The notes below the pieces were generated by a model, which made no database searches, was not told the DNA's origin, and saw only the letters and a program-made list of their open reading frames with translations. This document shows positions 7,414 to 13,523 of a DNA stretch of 13,523 bases, one piece after another. Position numbers and translations under genes: made by a program. The stretch is taken from assembly GCA_902768995.1 (NCBI GenBank), contig CACXNN010000015.1, positions 1 to 13,523 on the forward strand. Direction: 5' to 3'. The stretch is from an uncultured Eubacteriales bacterium. Lineage in GTDB: Bacteria; Bacillota; Clostridia; Christensenellales; CAG-138. Within the stretch, counting starts at the first letter, position 1. Each line of letters starts with the position of its first letter.

Positions 7414-8172
7414 CTACATACTGATTACGTTCTCCATCGTATAAAACCCGGGTTCCCGGTCCAAGAGAAAGGCGGCTGCGGTCAAGGCTCCGTCTGCAAA
7501 GACCCGTTTGCTGCCCGCTCGATGGGTGATGACGATCTCCTCGTCGGTGCCCAGGAAGTACACGGAGTGCTCCCCCGCCTTGTTCCCGCCCCGCAGGGAA
7601 TGGATGCCGATCTCCTTCTTGTCTCGCCGCTTGTTAGTCTCGTGCCGGCCGAACACCAGCTCGCTCTCCCCGTCCCGAGCTCCTTCGATGGCCTCCGCCA
7701 GCATCAGGGCGGTGCCACTAGGCGCATCCACCTTCAGGTTGTGGTGGGTCTCCACGATCTCCGGATCGAAGGCGGAGCCCAGCACCCGCGTCGCCGCTCG
7801 CACCAGGGCAAGCTGCAGGTTGACACCCAGGGACATGTTGCGGGAATAGAACACAGGAATGGTCTTAGCGGCTTCCTTCAATCGGGACATCTCTGCCTCC
7901 CCCAGTCCCGTGGTGCCGGTAACGAGGGGCTTCCCCTCCCGCAGGCACAGCTCCAGCACCGCCATGGTGGCCTGGGGCCGGGAAAAGTCGATGGCTATAT
8001 CGAAGGGCACGTCCACTGCCTCTGCCGAAGCGAACAAAGCGCCGGGAAAATCCCCTGTCTGCAGGTCGATGCCCACAGCCGGGACCAGGTCTCCGTCGGC
8101 GGCTTTCAGGGCGGCCAGGACCGCCTGCCCCATATGTCCCAGCGCTCCGTTGATCAAAACTTTCTTTTTCAT
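7414..8172 (-). CDS. dapB: 4-hydroxy-tetrahydrodipicolinate reductase
   Basis: Second step after DapA in the lysine/diaminopimelate pathway: NAD(P)H-dependent reduction of 4-hydroxy-tetrahydrodipicolinate to tetrahydrodipicolinate in the cytosol. The 252-residue protein has the N-terminal nucleotide-binding motif GALGHMG (9-15), GTTG (86-89), and the substrate-binding and catalytic signature ETHHNLKVDAPSGTA (141-155) with H143/H144 and K147. The C-terminal SLRGGNKAGEH stretch is also typical. The length is normal. It follows dapA by 9 bases, and its SD AGAGGGG (8176-8182) overlaps the dapA stop, so the two are co-transcribed and likely translationally coupled. A terminator follows directly. 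Confidence 0.96.
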   Translation of the reverse strand: MKKKVLINGALGHMGQAVLAALKAADGDLVPAVGIDLQTGDFPGALFASAEAVDVPFDIAIDFSRPQATMAVLELCLREGKPLVTGTTGLGEAEMSRLKEAAKTIPVFYSRNMSLGVNLQLALVRAATRVLGSAFDPEIVETHHNLKVDAPSGTALMLAEAIEGARDGESELVFGRHETNKRRDKKEIGIHSLRGGNKAGEHSVYFLGTDEEIVITHRAGSKRVFADGALTAAAFLLDREPGFYTMENVISM

Positions 8173-8181
8173 AGGCCCCTC

Positions 8182-9066
8182 TTAGGAGATCAGTCCGAAA
8201 TCTTTCAATGCCTTGCGCATCTTCTCCTCATCCTCCGGCGTGGGCGGTACCAGGGGCAGCCGCAGCTCGGGGGAACAGAGGTCCATCATGCCCATCATGG
8301 TCTTGATGGGGATGGGATTGGTCTCGCAGAAGGCGGCCCGCCAGATGGGCAAGAGGCTGAACTGTAGCTTGCGGGCGATGTCCAGCTTCCCGGCGAAGAA
8401 GGCCATGCACAGGTTGTGGACCTCGGAGGGCACCACGTTGGCAATGGTGGAGATGACGCCCTTGCCGCCCAGGGACAGGACGGGCAGGATGTGGTCGTCG
8501 TTGCCGGAATAGATATCGAGGCCAGGACACATGGCCGCCAGGTTCACCATCTGCTCGATGTTGCCGCTGGCCTCCTTGATGCCCACCACGTTCTCGCACA
8601 CGTCCAATATCTCCCGCATGGTGGCGGGCAGCACGTTGAGGCCGGTCCGGGAGGGCACGTTATAGACGATGATGGGGATATGCACTTGCTCGCAGATGGC
8701 GGCATAGTGAGCCACCAGGCCCTTTTGGGTGGTCTTGTTGTAGAAGGGTGTCACGATCAAAAGCCCATCCACCCCGAGGGCTTCCGCCGTGCGGGAGAAG
8801 TCGATGACGGCGGCGGTGTTGTTGCCGCCGGTGCCGGCGATGACCGGGATCCTTCGATTGACCCGATCCACCACGAAGCGGATCACCTCCATCCGCTCCT
8901 CCGCGGACATGGTGGCTGCCTCCCCGGTGGTGCCGCAGACGATGATGGCGTCCGTACCGCTGATGATCTGCAGCTCGATGAGCCGGGTCAACGCGGTATA
9001 ATCCACCTCACCGTTGGTGAACGGCGTGACCAAAGCGACGCCGGAGCCTTTGAAAATGGTACTCAT
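8182..9066 (-). CDS. dapA: 4-hydroxy-tetrahydrodipicolinate synthase
   Basis: Condenses pyruvate with aspartate semialdehyde through a lysine Schiff base, the first committed step to diaminopimelate and lysine. The product is also the precursor of dipicolinic acid in spores. The 294 residues show the full active site: T46/T47 in CGTTGE, Y135 and R140 in VYNVPSRTG, and Schiff-base K164 in GIKEASG, in a standard TIM-barrel length. The ATG at 9066 is chosen, not the one at 9129, because GGGAGG (9075-9080) lies 8 bases upstream, family members start near here (STIFKGSGVALVTPF), and a SigA promoter sits at 9101-9129, inside the longer reading. It is first in dapA-dapB. No lysine riboswitch fits in the roughly 28-base leader. 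Confidence 0.97.
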   Translation of the reverse strand: MSTIFKGSGVALVTPFTNGEVDYTALTRLIELQIISGTDAIIVCGTTGEAATMSAEERMEVIRFVVDRVNRRIPVIAGTGGNNTAAVIDFSRTAEALGVDGLLIVTPFYNKTTQKGLVAHYAAICEQVHIPIIVYNVPSRTGLNVLPATMREILDVCENVVGIKEASGNIEQMVNLAAMCPGLDIYSGNDDHILPVLSLGGKGVISTIANVVPSEVHNLCMAFFAGKLDIARKLQFSLLPIWRAAFCETNPIPIKTMMGMMDLCSPELRLPLVPPTPEDEEKMRKALKDFGLIS

Positions 9067-9074
9067 GGGCCTTC

Positions 9075-9080
9075 CCTCCC
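9075..9080 (-). promoter_or_regulatory. Ribosome binding site deciding the dapA start
   Basis: GGGAGG on the minus strand, 8 bases before the ATG at 9066. It rules against the 21-codon longer reading that would overlap the end of spoIIP. Confidence 0.8.
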
Positions 9081-9100
9081 TAAGCATATTCTTCGTTTTA

Positions 9101-9129
9101 ATTGTACCGTTTTCCCTATTCTTTGTCAA
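9101..9129 (-). promoter_or_regulatory. Near-consensus SigA promoter of dapA-dapB
   Basis: On the minus strand, a perfect -35 TTGACA (9124-9129), a 17-base spacer and -10 TACAAT (9101-9106, five of six). Transcription would begin near 9094 and give a leader of about 28 bases. The -35 lies in the last codons of spoIIP (the ATT GAC AAA part of its GIDKE end) and the stop codon falls in the spacer. This should be a strong vegetative promoter, independent of the sporulation genes upstream. Confidence 0.88.
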
Positions 9130-10057
9130 TTCCCGCTCTGTTGGGGACCAACAGGCCGCGAAACTCGTTCTGCGGCTCGCAGGCTTTTCTGTCAGCCAGG
9201 GTCAGGGCCAGGCTCTCCGCCAGGGAGGGCACGGCGTTTAGGGCCTGTTCCAGGGTGTTGGCGTTATGGCCCACCTCGATGAGCAGGCTCAATTGGCCTA
9301 CGTGCTGATTGTACCGCCCCGTCTTCACCCGCACGTCCCGCGCCAGCCGACTGTCGATATTCCGCAGGTTTTCTGTCAGCGCGGAGGCCAGGGCGAAGTT
9401 CGTGTCGAAATCCGGCTTATCCGCATACTTGGCCCCCTGCCCCACCACGCACATGAGCCGGGCCGTGGGACAGCCGTCCACCACCACAAAATCCTTCTCA
9501 TCCGAGCTGGCGTCCCGATGGATGTCGATGAACAGGACCAGGGAGGGATATCGTTCGAGATAGCCGCGCATGGTCTTCTCACTCCGTTCGTAAGCGGTCT
9601 TAAGGCTTGGCGGCTCGTGATCCGTGGTGTCGTGGATAACGGAAAAACCGTACTGTACCCGTAGCCGTTCCGCCAGCGCCTCCCCCACCGCCAGCACGCT
9701 CTTGCTGGGGTCCGCCGTGCGATAGGAGCCGGTCTGCACATAGGGGAACGCCTTCGTGGCAGTATAGGCTTCGGTGGTATGGGTATGATATATAAGTATC
9801 TTCGGGTCCTGTCCCCTCAGGTCCAGCCCTCGGGACAGGATCGCCGTTTTGGCATCCTCGATGTAAAGGTGTGTATCCCTCTCCTCCGTAGTGGGCGGAG
9901 CGGGCGTAAGGGGCGCCATCGCAGGCACAGCCACAGGCTCTTTCGGCGGCAGCAGGTCGATCACCCGCAGCACGGATAAAAACAGCAGCAACGCGAACAA
10001 CAGTCGGATGAAGCTTTCCGTCCCTGCATGGGCTCGTTGGATCTTTCGGCGTTTCAT
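9116..10057 (-). CDS. spoIIP: Stage II sporulation protein P, engulfment peptidoglycan hydrolase
   Basis: Membrane-anchored amidase/endopeptidase that works with SpoIID and SpoIIM to thin septal peptidoglycan and drive engulfment of the forespore. The 313 residues show a short basic N-terminus, one membrane segment (about 15-35), a proline-rich linker (37-56) and the catalytic domain with family motifs: YHTHTTEAY (90-98, H91/H93/E96), FIDIHRDA (176-183, H180) and LLIEVGHNANT (258-268, E261). It is shorter than the roughly 400-residue Bacillus subtilis protein, mainly by a reduced linker. AGGAGG (10066-10071) lies 8 bases before the ATG. It follows gpr by 44 bases, an order also found in B. 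subtilis. No terminator follows; the dapA promoter overlaps its stop, so read-through into dapAB during sporulation is possible. Confidence 0.93.
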   Translation of the reverse strand: MKRRKIQRAHAGTESFIRLLFALLLFLSVLRVIDLLPPKEPVAVPAMAPLTPAPPTTEERDTHLYIEDAKTAILSRGLDLRGQDPKILIYHTHTTEAYTATKAFPYVQTGSYRTADPSKSVLAVGEALAERLRVQYGFSVIHDTTDHEPPSLKTAYERSEKTMRGYLERYPSLVLFIDIHRDASSDEKDFVVVDGCPTARLMCVVGQGAKYADKPDFDTNFALASALTENLRNIDSRLARDVRVKTGRYNQHVGQLSLLIEVGHNANTLEQALNAVPSLAESLALTLADRKACEPQNEFRGLLVPNRAGIDKE

Positions 10058-10101
10058 AGGGCATACCTCCTCATCGTTACCCTATGCATGGGGGAAACGG
10101 A

Positions 10102-10986
10102 TTATCGCATGAGCCCCTCCAGCGCCCCATAATTCTCCCCGAACAGCGCCAAATTCAGCCCATAGGACAGGATGCTGGCCCCGTCCTTCACCATGGCGTC
10201 GATGTCCTTGGGCGTGACGCACATGGAGAGGAAGTCGCTGCCCAGCCGCCGCTTGGCCTTAGAGAACAGGTCCTCGGCGTCCATTCGGACCAGGCCGGAG
10301 TACAATATCGCCTCCGCCGTCAGCACCAGGGGGATGCCCAGGGCGATGACCGGGATGCCCAGGGTAGCCTTGTTGAGCCCCATGCGGAAGTTCCCCACCC
10401 CGGCCCCCGGGGAGATGCCAGTATCGTTCAGCTGGACCATGGCGCCCACGTGATCGCTTTCCGAGGAGGCCAGGGCGTCCACCGCCACGATAAGATCGGG
10501 CTCCAGCACGGAGGCGATGCCCGTCACCGCTTCCGCCGTCTCCACCCCGGTCATACCCATGACCCCTGCCACGAAAGCCGCCACCGTGCGGGTGTGGGGC
10601 GGCAGCAGGGACGGGAAATGGTTCTGCACGTGCCGAGTGACGAACAGGTTTTCGATGGTCTGGGGGCCCAGGGCGTCGGGGGTCACGTGCCGGTTCCCCA
10701 GGCCCACCACCAGCACGCTCTGCACCTCCCCCATGAGCAACGACAGCTCCGCAGCGAGGCACCTTCCTGCCTCCTGCCGCACCTCCTTGCTGGATAATCC
10801 GTCCTCGGGCAGGGTCAGGGTGATATAGCTGCCCCGGGGTTTGTCCAGCTTCCGTTCCGCCCCCTGGGTTCGCACCCGGATGCGGGAGATGCGCATGCGG
10901 CCCTTCCGTTCGTTCTCCTCCTCCACGCCGGAGAGGGTCGGGCAACGCTGCAATGCCTCGTGAGCCATATCGGTGCGGGTGTTCAT
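10102..10986 (-). CDS. gpr: Germination protease (GPR, spore protease)
   Basis: Aspartic-type protease (MEROPS A25) that degrades small acid-soluble spore proteins when the spore germinates. It is made in the forespore as a zymogen. The 294 residues contain VVGLGNRHVTPDALGPQ (93-109, D104) and LIVAVDALASS (165-175, D170), the two regions of the catalytic aspartates, plus NDTGISPGAGVGN (187-199). It is shorter than the roughly 370-residue Bacillus enzyme. The start is well set by AGGAGG (10991-10996), 4 bases upstream. The protein therefore begins MNTRTDMAHEA, so the segment before the usual RTD-type self-cleavage site is only a few residues, against about 15 in Bacillus. It lies between spoIVA and spoIIP. 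The SD is one base away from the T-run of the spoIVA terminator. Confidence 0.94.
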   Translation of the reverse strand: MNTRTDMAHEALQRCPTLSGVEEENERKGRMRISRIRVRTQGAERKLDKPRGSYITLTLPEDGLSSKEVRQEAGRCLAAELSLLMGEVQSVLVVGLGNRHVTPDALGPQTIENLFVTRHVQNHFPSLLPPHTRTVAAFVAGVMGMTGVETAEAVTGIASVLEPDLIVAVDALASSESDHVGAMVQLNDTGISPGAGVGNFRMGLNKATLGIPVIALGIPLVLTAEAILYSGLVRMDAEDLFSKAKRRLGSDFLSMCVTPKDIDAMVKDGASILSYGLNLALFGENYGALEGLMR

Positions 10987-11007
10987 GTAACCTCCTGAAA
11001 AAAGAGT

Positions 11008-11027
11008 ACCGGCCCAAGCGGGCCGGT
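11008..11027 (-). terminator. Intrinsic terminator between spoIVA and gpr
   Basis: An 8-base GC-rich inverted repeat, ACCGGCCC (11008-11015) and GGGCCGGT (11020-11027), has a 4-base loop. On the minus strand it is followed by ACTC and six Ts (10998-11003). It starts 18 bases past the spoIVA stop, and its T-run abuts the gpr SD. It should stop mother-cell spoIVA transcripts before gpr. Confidence 0.82.
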
Positions 11028-11029
11028 GT

Positions 11030-11059
11030 TAGGGTATCCAGATTTCAGAGCAGAATACA
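11030..11059 (-). promoter_or_regulatory. Possible forespore (SigG/SigF-like) promoter for gpr
   Basis: On the minus strand, TGTATT (11054-11059) resembles the SigG -35 and TACCCTA (11030-11036) is a partial -10 match, with a 17-base spacer, across the end of spoIVA. A transcript would start near 11023, inside the first arm of the terminator hairpin. The match is weak and could be chance, but gpr needs some promoter downstream of, or overlapping, this terminator. Confidence 0.25.
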
Positions 11060-12517
11060 GATGAGGCCGTTGCAGTCCTCGTTGACCATGCGTTCGATGG
11101 TGCCCTGCATCTTCTGCTGTACGTTCACGGGCATGCCGCCCAGCTTCCCCTGCATGTTCTCCGTCACCATGTCCTGCAGGGTCTTTCCGAAGAAGGAGGT
11201 CTGCCACAGAGCATTCACGTCCTCCTGGCGGGCGACGTTCAGATGCTCCATCAGGTTCTTTGCCTGCTCCTCGGAGCCGATCAGGGGGCTCACCTCCGTG
11301 TCGATGTCCACCTTCACGATATGCAGTCCCTTGGCCCTGGCCCGAAGCCTCACCCCGCAGCGGCCGCCCTGCCGAAACATCTCCGGCTCCATGAGCTCCA
11401 TCTCCTCCATGGAGGGGGTGACCACGCCGTAGCCTGTCTGCTCTGCCTCCTCCAATGCGTTGGCCAGCCGATCGTAGGCCCGCTTGGCGGCGGCGAACTC
11501 CCTGATGGCGGAGAACAGGGCAAAATCGTCCGCGATCTCCACCCCCGTTTCCTCGCTCAAAAGGGTGTAGAACATGCTTTCCTCCGGCGTCAGGGCCAGC
11601 GTCACCGTGCCGGTGCCCAGATCGGCGCCCTCCCATTCCGCCTTTTTGAAATGCTCCAGGGACTGCATCCCCTCCACCAGCTTTCCACAGTCGCCCACGG
11701 TCTGCACCTCGGGCGACAGCTTCCGCAGCAGGGACAAAACGCCCTCCATCAGGGGGCTTTCCCCCGACAGGGCCCGCAGGAACCCCGGCACGCTGATCTC
11801 CACCAGCTTCACCGGGAAGGCGTACAAAATTTTGGTGATCAGGTCCCGGACCTCCGTCCCGGACATGTTCTTTACGTCCATGGGCACGGCGGTGACGCCG
11901 TATCGCTCCCTGATGTCCTCCGCCAGGGCCTGAGCGGTGTCGCTGGTGGGATTAGTGCTGTTCACCACCACCACAAAGGGTTTCGCGGCTGCCTTGGCCG
12001 CTTCCACCGCTTGTCGCTCCGCCTCCTCGTAGCTCTCCCGGGGCAGGTCCGTGATGGACCCGTCCGTTGTTATGACGATGGAGATGGTGGCATGCTCCTG
12101 GATAACCCGAGTGGTGCCTACCTCCGCCGCCTGGGAAAAGGGGATGTCGTGATCGAACCAGGGAGTGGTGACCATACGAGGTCCATCCCCCTCTCGGTCG
12201 CCCACGGCCCCGGGGACCATGTACCCCACGCAGTCGATGAGCTTGCACCGGCAGGACACCCCCTCCTCGAAGGTCACGTTCACCGCCTCCGCGGGCACGA
12301 ACCGAGGCTGGGTGGTCATGATGCTGCGGCCCGCGCCGCTTTGGGGTAGTTCATCGGTCAGCCGTTCCTTCTCATATTCATTCTCCATGTTCGGCAGCAG
12401 CAACAGCTCCGAAAACCGTTTGATAAAGGTGGATTTCCCGGTGCGCACGGGCCCAGCCACGGCGATATAGATATCGCCTCCGGTCCGTTCCGCCATATCT
12501 CGATAAATATCTCTCAT
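11045..12517 (-). CDS. spoIVA: Stage IV sporulation protein A, spore coat basement ATPase
   Basis: Mother-cell ATPase that polymerises on the outer forespore membrane, anchored by SpoVM, as the platform for coat assembly and a requirement for cortex. The 490 residues fit the roughly 490 of Bacillus subtilis. The N-terminal NTPase domain shows Walker A GPVRTGKST (22-30, K28), the sensor threonines T68/T69 in IMTTQPRF, Walker-B-like LIDCVGYM with D95, and VVVVNSTNP (182-190). The middle and C-terminal SpoIVA domains follow, ending in a hydrophobic GLICILL tail. The ATG at 12517 is chosen over 12532 because GGAGG (12524-12528) lies 6 bases upstream and family members start near RDIYRDMAERTGGDIY; the upstream ATG sits next to the SD itself. 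A SigE-type promoter precedes it and a terminator follows, so it is probably monocistronic. Confidence 0.96.
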   Translation of the reverse strand: MRDIYRDMAERTGGDIYIAVAGPVRTGKSTFIKRFSELLLLPNMENEYEKERLTDELPQSGAGRSIMTTQPRFVPAEAVNVTFEEGVSCRCKLIDCVGYMVPGAVGDREGDGPRMVTTPWFDHDIPFSQAAEVGTTRVIQEHATISIVITTDGSITDLPRESYEEAERQAVEAAKAAAKPFVVVVNSTNPTSDTAQALAEDIRERYGVTAVPMDVKNMSGTEVRDLITKILYAFPVKLVEISVPGFLRALSGESPLMEGVLSLLRKLSPEVQTVGDCGKLVEGMQSLEHFKKAEWEGADLGTGTVTLALTPEESMFYTLLSEETGVEIADDFALFSAIREFAAAKRAYDRLANALEEAEQTGYGVVTPSMEEMELMEPEMFRQGGRCGVRLRARAKGLHIVKVDIDTEVSPLIGSEEQAKNLMEHLNVARQEDVNALWQTSFFGKTLQDMVTENMQGKLGGMPVNVQQKMQGTIERMVNEDCNGLICILL

Positions 12518-12523
12518 ACCGTT

Positions 12524-12528
12524 CCTCC
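12524..12528 (-). promoter_or_regulatory. Ribosome binding site deciding the spoIVA start
   Basis: GGAGG on the minus strand, 6 bases before the ATG at 12517. The alternative ATG at 12530-12532 is immediately 5' of this site and has no SD of its own. Confidence 0.8.
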
Positions 12529-12545
12529 GCATGTTTCTCTATCTC

Positions 12546-12573
12546 ACTGTATGCGATTCCTGCCGTGGTATGC
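12546..12573 (-). promoter_or_regulatory. SigE-type promoter of spoIVA
   Basis: On the minus strand, GCATACC (12567-12573, five of seven to the KMATATT-type -35), a 13-base spacer and CATACAGT (12546-12553, full match to the CATACAnT-type -10). Transcription would start near 12538, about 20 bases before the ATG. SigE control of spoIVA is established in Bacillus subtilis, so position, spacing and sequence agree. Confidence 0.75.
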
Positions 12574-12580
12574 GAGGCAC

Positions 12581-12609
12581 TTTTCAGCATCATCGGATAG
12601 TGGTATACT
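12581..12609 (+). promoter_or_regulatory. SigA extended -10 promoter of the glycosyltransferase gene
   Basis: TTTTCA (12581-12586, four of six), a 17-base spacer ending in TGG, and TATACT (12604-12609, five of six), so TGnTATACT is an extended -10. Transcription would start at about 12615-12616, on or next to the in-frame ATG at 12616. It is back to back with the spoIVA SigE promoter, with about 7 bases between the two -35 elements. Confidence 0.6.
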
Positions 12610-13523
12610 ATGCGTATGAACCAACCGGTCCGCGTCATTCGAATAGTTGTGCCCGTCCTGTGCTGCGCTGTCTTCGGCTGGTGGCTTTCGAAGCAGGATT
12701 CGATCCTGTCGTTGGGCACGCTGTCCGCGCTGTTGAGCGCGGGCCTGTTCGCCTTGGCCCTGACCGCCGCCCTGTCCCGGCTGGCGGATGGTCGCTTTGA
12801 CGGTGGGTTGCCTTCCTGTTCTGCCCCAGACACGCCCCATCAGCGGCTTAAGACTTGGGGCCTCCTCGTGGGCTTCGGCGTCGTCGTGACGCTGGGACAG
12901 TATATTGTCGTCTATCTGTTGTCTCGCCCCCAAGGAGATTTCCTGCACAGCTTTCATCAGCTGTATTACCGCAGCGACGTGGCCCACTATATGGGCATCG
13001 CCCGGCACTGGTACGTGAACGCAGGGGACGAACGGCTGCGGCTGGTGTTCCTGCCCCTCTATCCCCTGGCCATACGGCTGACCACCTGGCAGGGGGATTA
13101 TTTCACCGGCGCCCTTATAGCCGCCCAGGTCTTCTCCCTGGCCCTTTTACCCGCAGCCTACGAGCTTTTTCGGGTGGACCTGGACCGCCGGTCGGCCATG
13201 GCCTGTGCCCGGTTGCTGTTCCTGCTCCCCGGGGCCTCGTTCCTACGGGTGCCCATGAGCGAAAGCCTGTTCCTCTTGCTGACACTGCTGGGCGTGCTGT
13301 TCGCCCGCAAGAAGCGCTTCCTGCTGGCCGGCCTGTTTACGGCCCTGTCCGCCCTCACCCGGTCCCTGGGCGTCCTGCTGCTGGGGCTGCTGTTGCTGGA
13401 GATGCTGTCCGCGTTCCTGGATGAATACAAAAAGGACAAGCAAGGGGCCCTTCGCCGCGTTCCGGTATATCTTGCCAGCCTCATGCTGGGCTGCTGCGGC
13501 ACGCTCCTGTATCTGTTCATCAA
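12610..13523 (+). CDS. GT-C membrane glycosyltransferase, PIG-V/mannosyltransferase-like (partial, C-terminus missing)
   Basis: Open to the right edge: 304 codons of a very hydrophobic protein rich in Leu, with probable membrane segments near 11-25, 34-56, 84-105, 166-182, 200-212, 218-232, 237-249, 254-268 and 285-303. Between segments 3 and 4 is an outward-type loop with SDVAHYMGIARHWY (122-135; D123 is a plausible catalytic acid), then FLPLYPLAIR (147-156); later come PMSESLFLL (215-223) and SALTRSLG (247-254). This order matches PIG-V-like GT-C transferases that use lipid-linked sugars outside the membrane. Substrate and acceptor are unknown. Alternative ATG starts are 12610 and 12616; neither has a good SD, and the promoter position favours 12616. 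It is divergent from spoIVA, but nothing ties it functionally to sporulation. Confidence 0.75.
   Translation, partial: MRMNQPVRVIRIVVPVLCCAVFGWWLSKQDSILSLGTLSALLSAGLFALALTAALSRLADGRFDGGLPSCSAPDTPHQRLKTWGLLVGFGVVVTLGQYIVVYLLSRPQGDFLHSFHQLYYRSDVAHYMGIARHWYVNAGDERLRLVFLPLYPLAIRLTTWQGDYFTGALIAAQVFSLALLPAAYELFRVDLDRRSAMACARLLFLLPGASFLRVPMSESLFLLLTLLGVLFARKKRFLLAGLFTALSALTRSLGVLLLGLLLLEMLSAFLDEYKKDKQGALRRVPVYLASLMLGCCGTLLYLFI

Noticed and set aside
9067..9100. Lysine riboswitch before dapA
   Set aside because: The leader from the predicted start to the ATG is about 28 bases, far too short for an L-box.
8182..9129. Longer dapA starting at 9129
   Set aside because: It would run through its own promoter and overlap the end of spoIIP; the SD and family alignment support 9066.
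10079..10106. Own SigE promoter for spoIIP (CATAGGGT at 10079-10086 with CGATAAT about 14 bases upstream)
   Set aside because: Both boxes match poorly, and the start would fall next to the SD. Transcription from the gpr promoter is equally possible, so it is not listed as a feature.
11243..12349. Plus-strand frame of 368 codons opposite spoIVA
   Set aside because: It is rich in His, Leu, Gly and Gln with no domain, and fully covered by the conserved spoIVA.
13158..13523. Minus-strand frame at the right edge
   Set aside because: The plus-strand frame has the hydrophobic pattern and GT-C motifs; the minus frame is Arg/Ser-rich with no motif.
1..13523. tRNA, rRNA, CRISPR arrays, insertion sequences, phage genes
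   Set aside because: None were seen. The only repeats are the coding modules of the SH3/YDG gene and the short direct repeats in its promoter.

Overview
The window looks like chromosome of an endospore-forming Firmicute of the clostridial type. It carries three sporulation genes (spoIVA, gpr, spoIIP), a DnaE-type replicative polymerase, Gram-positive-style Shine-Dalgarno (SD) sequences and AT-rich SigA-like promoters in a genome of fairly high GC (about 60 percent, judged by eye). I cannot place it to genus. There is no sign of phage, insertion sequences, CRISPR or tRNA.

Layout, right to left, because nearly everything is on the minus strand. At the right edge a partial GT-C/PIG-V-like membrane glycosyltransferase runs on the plus strand, divergent from spoIVA. 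The shared 92-base gap holds a good SigE-type promoter for spoIVA and an extended -10 promoter for the glycosyltransferase. Next come spoIVA (coat basement ATPase), an intrinsic terminator, gpr (germination protease) and spoIIP (engulfment peptidoglycan hydrolase). A near-consensus SigA promoter sits across the end of spoIIP and drives dapA-dapB, two lysine/diaminopimelate enzymes; the DapA product is also the precursor of spore dipicolinate. A terminator closes dapB.

The middle (4986-7208) holds one gene for a 740-residue secreted protein. It has a signal peptide, a divergent N-terminal SH3-like domain and four tandem units, each a YDG-type beta domain plus a bacterial SH3 domain. Its upstream region has two pairs of TTCAYA direct repeats with an exact 11-base period, arranged like the Pho box of an OmpR/PhoP-type response regulator. 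A strong terminator follows the gene.

The left part is a dnaE-rumA operon with its own extended -10 promoter and an ATGA stop/start overlap. It is followed by the first 71 bases of an AT-rich membrane or secreted protein gene that starts at TTG. No stretch over 300 bases lacks a gene; the longest gap is 7209-7413.

Most genes are recognisable families. The parts most worth a second look are the modular SH3/YDG protein with its regulatory region, the overlap of the spoIVA terminator with the gpr leader, the very short GPR propeptide, and the possibly leaderless glycosyltransferase transcript.
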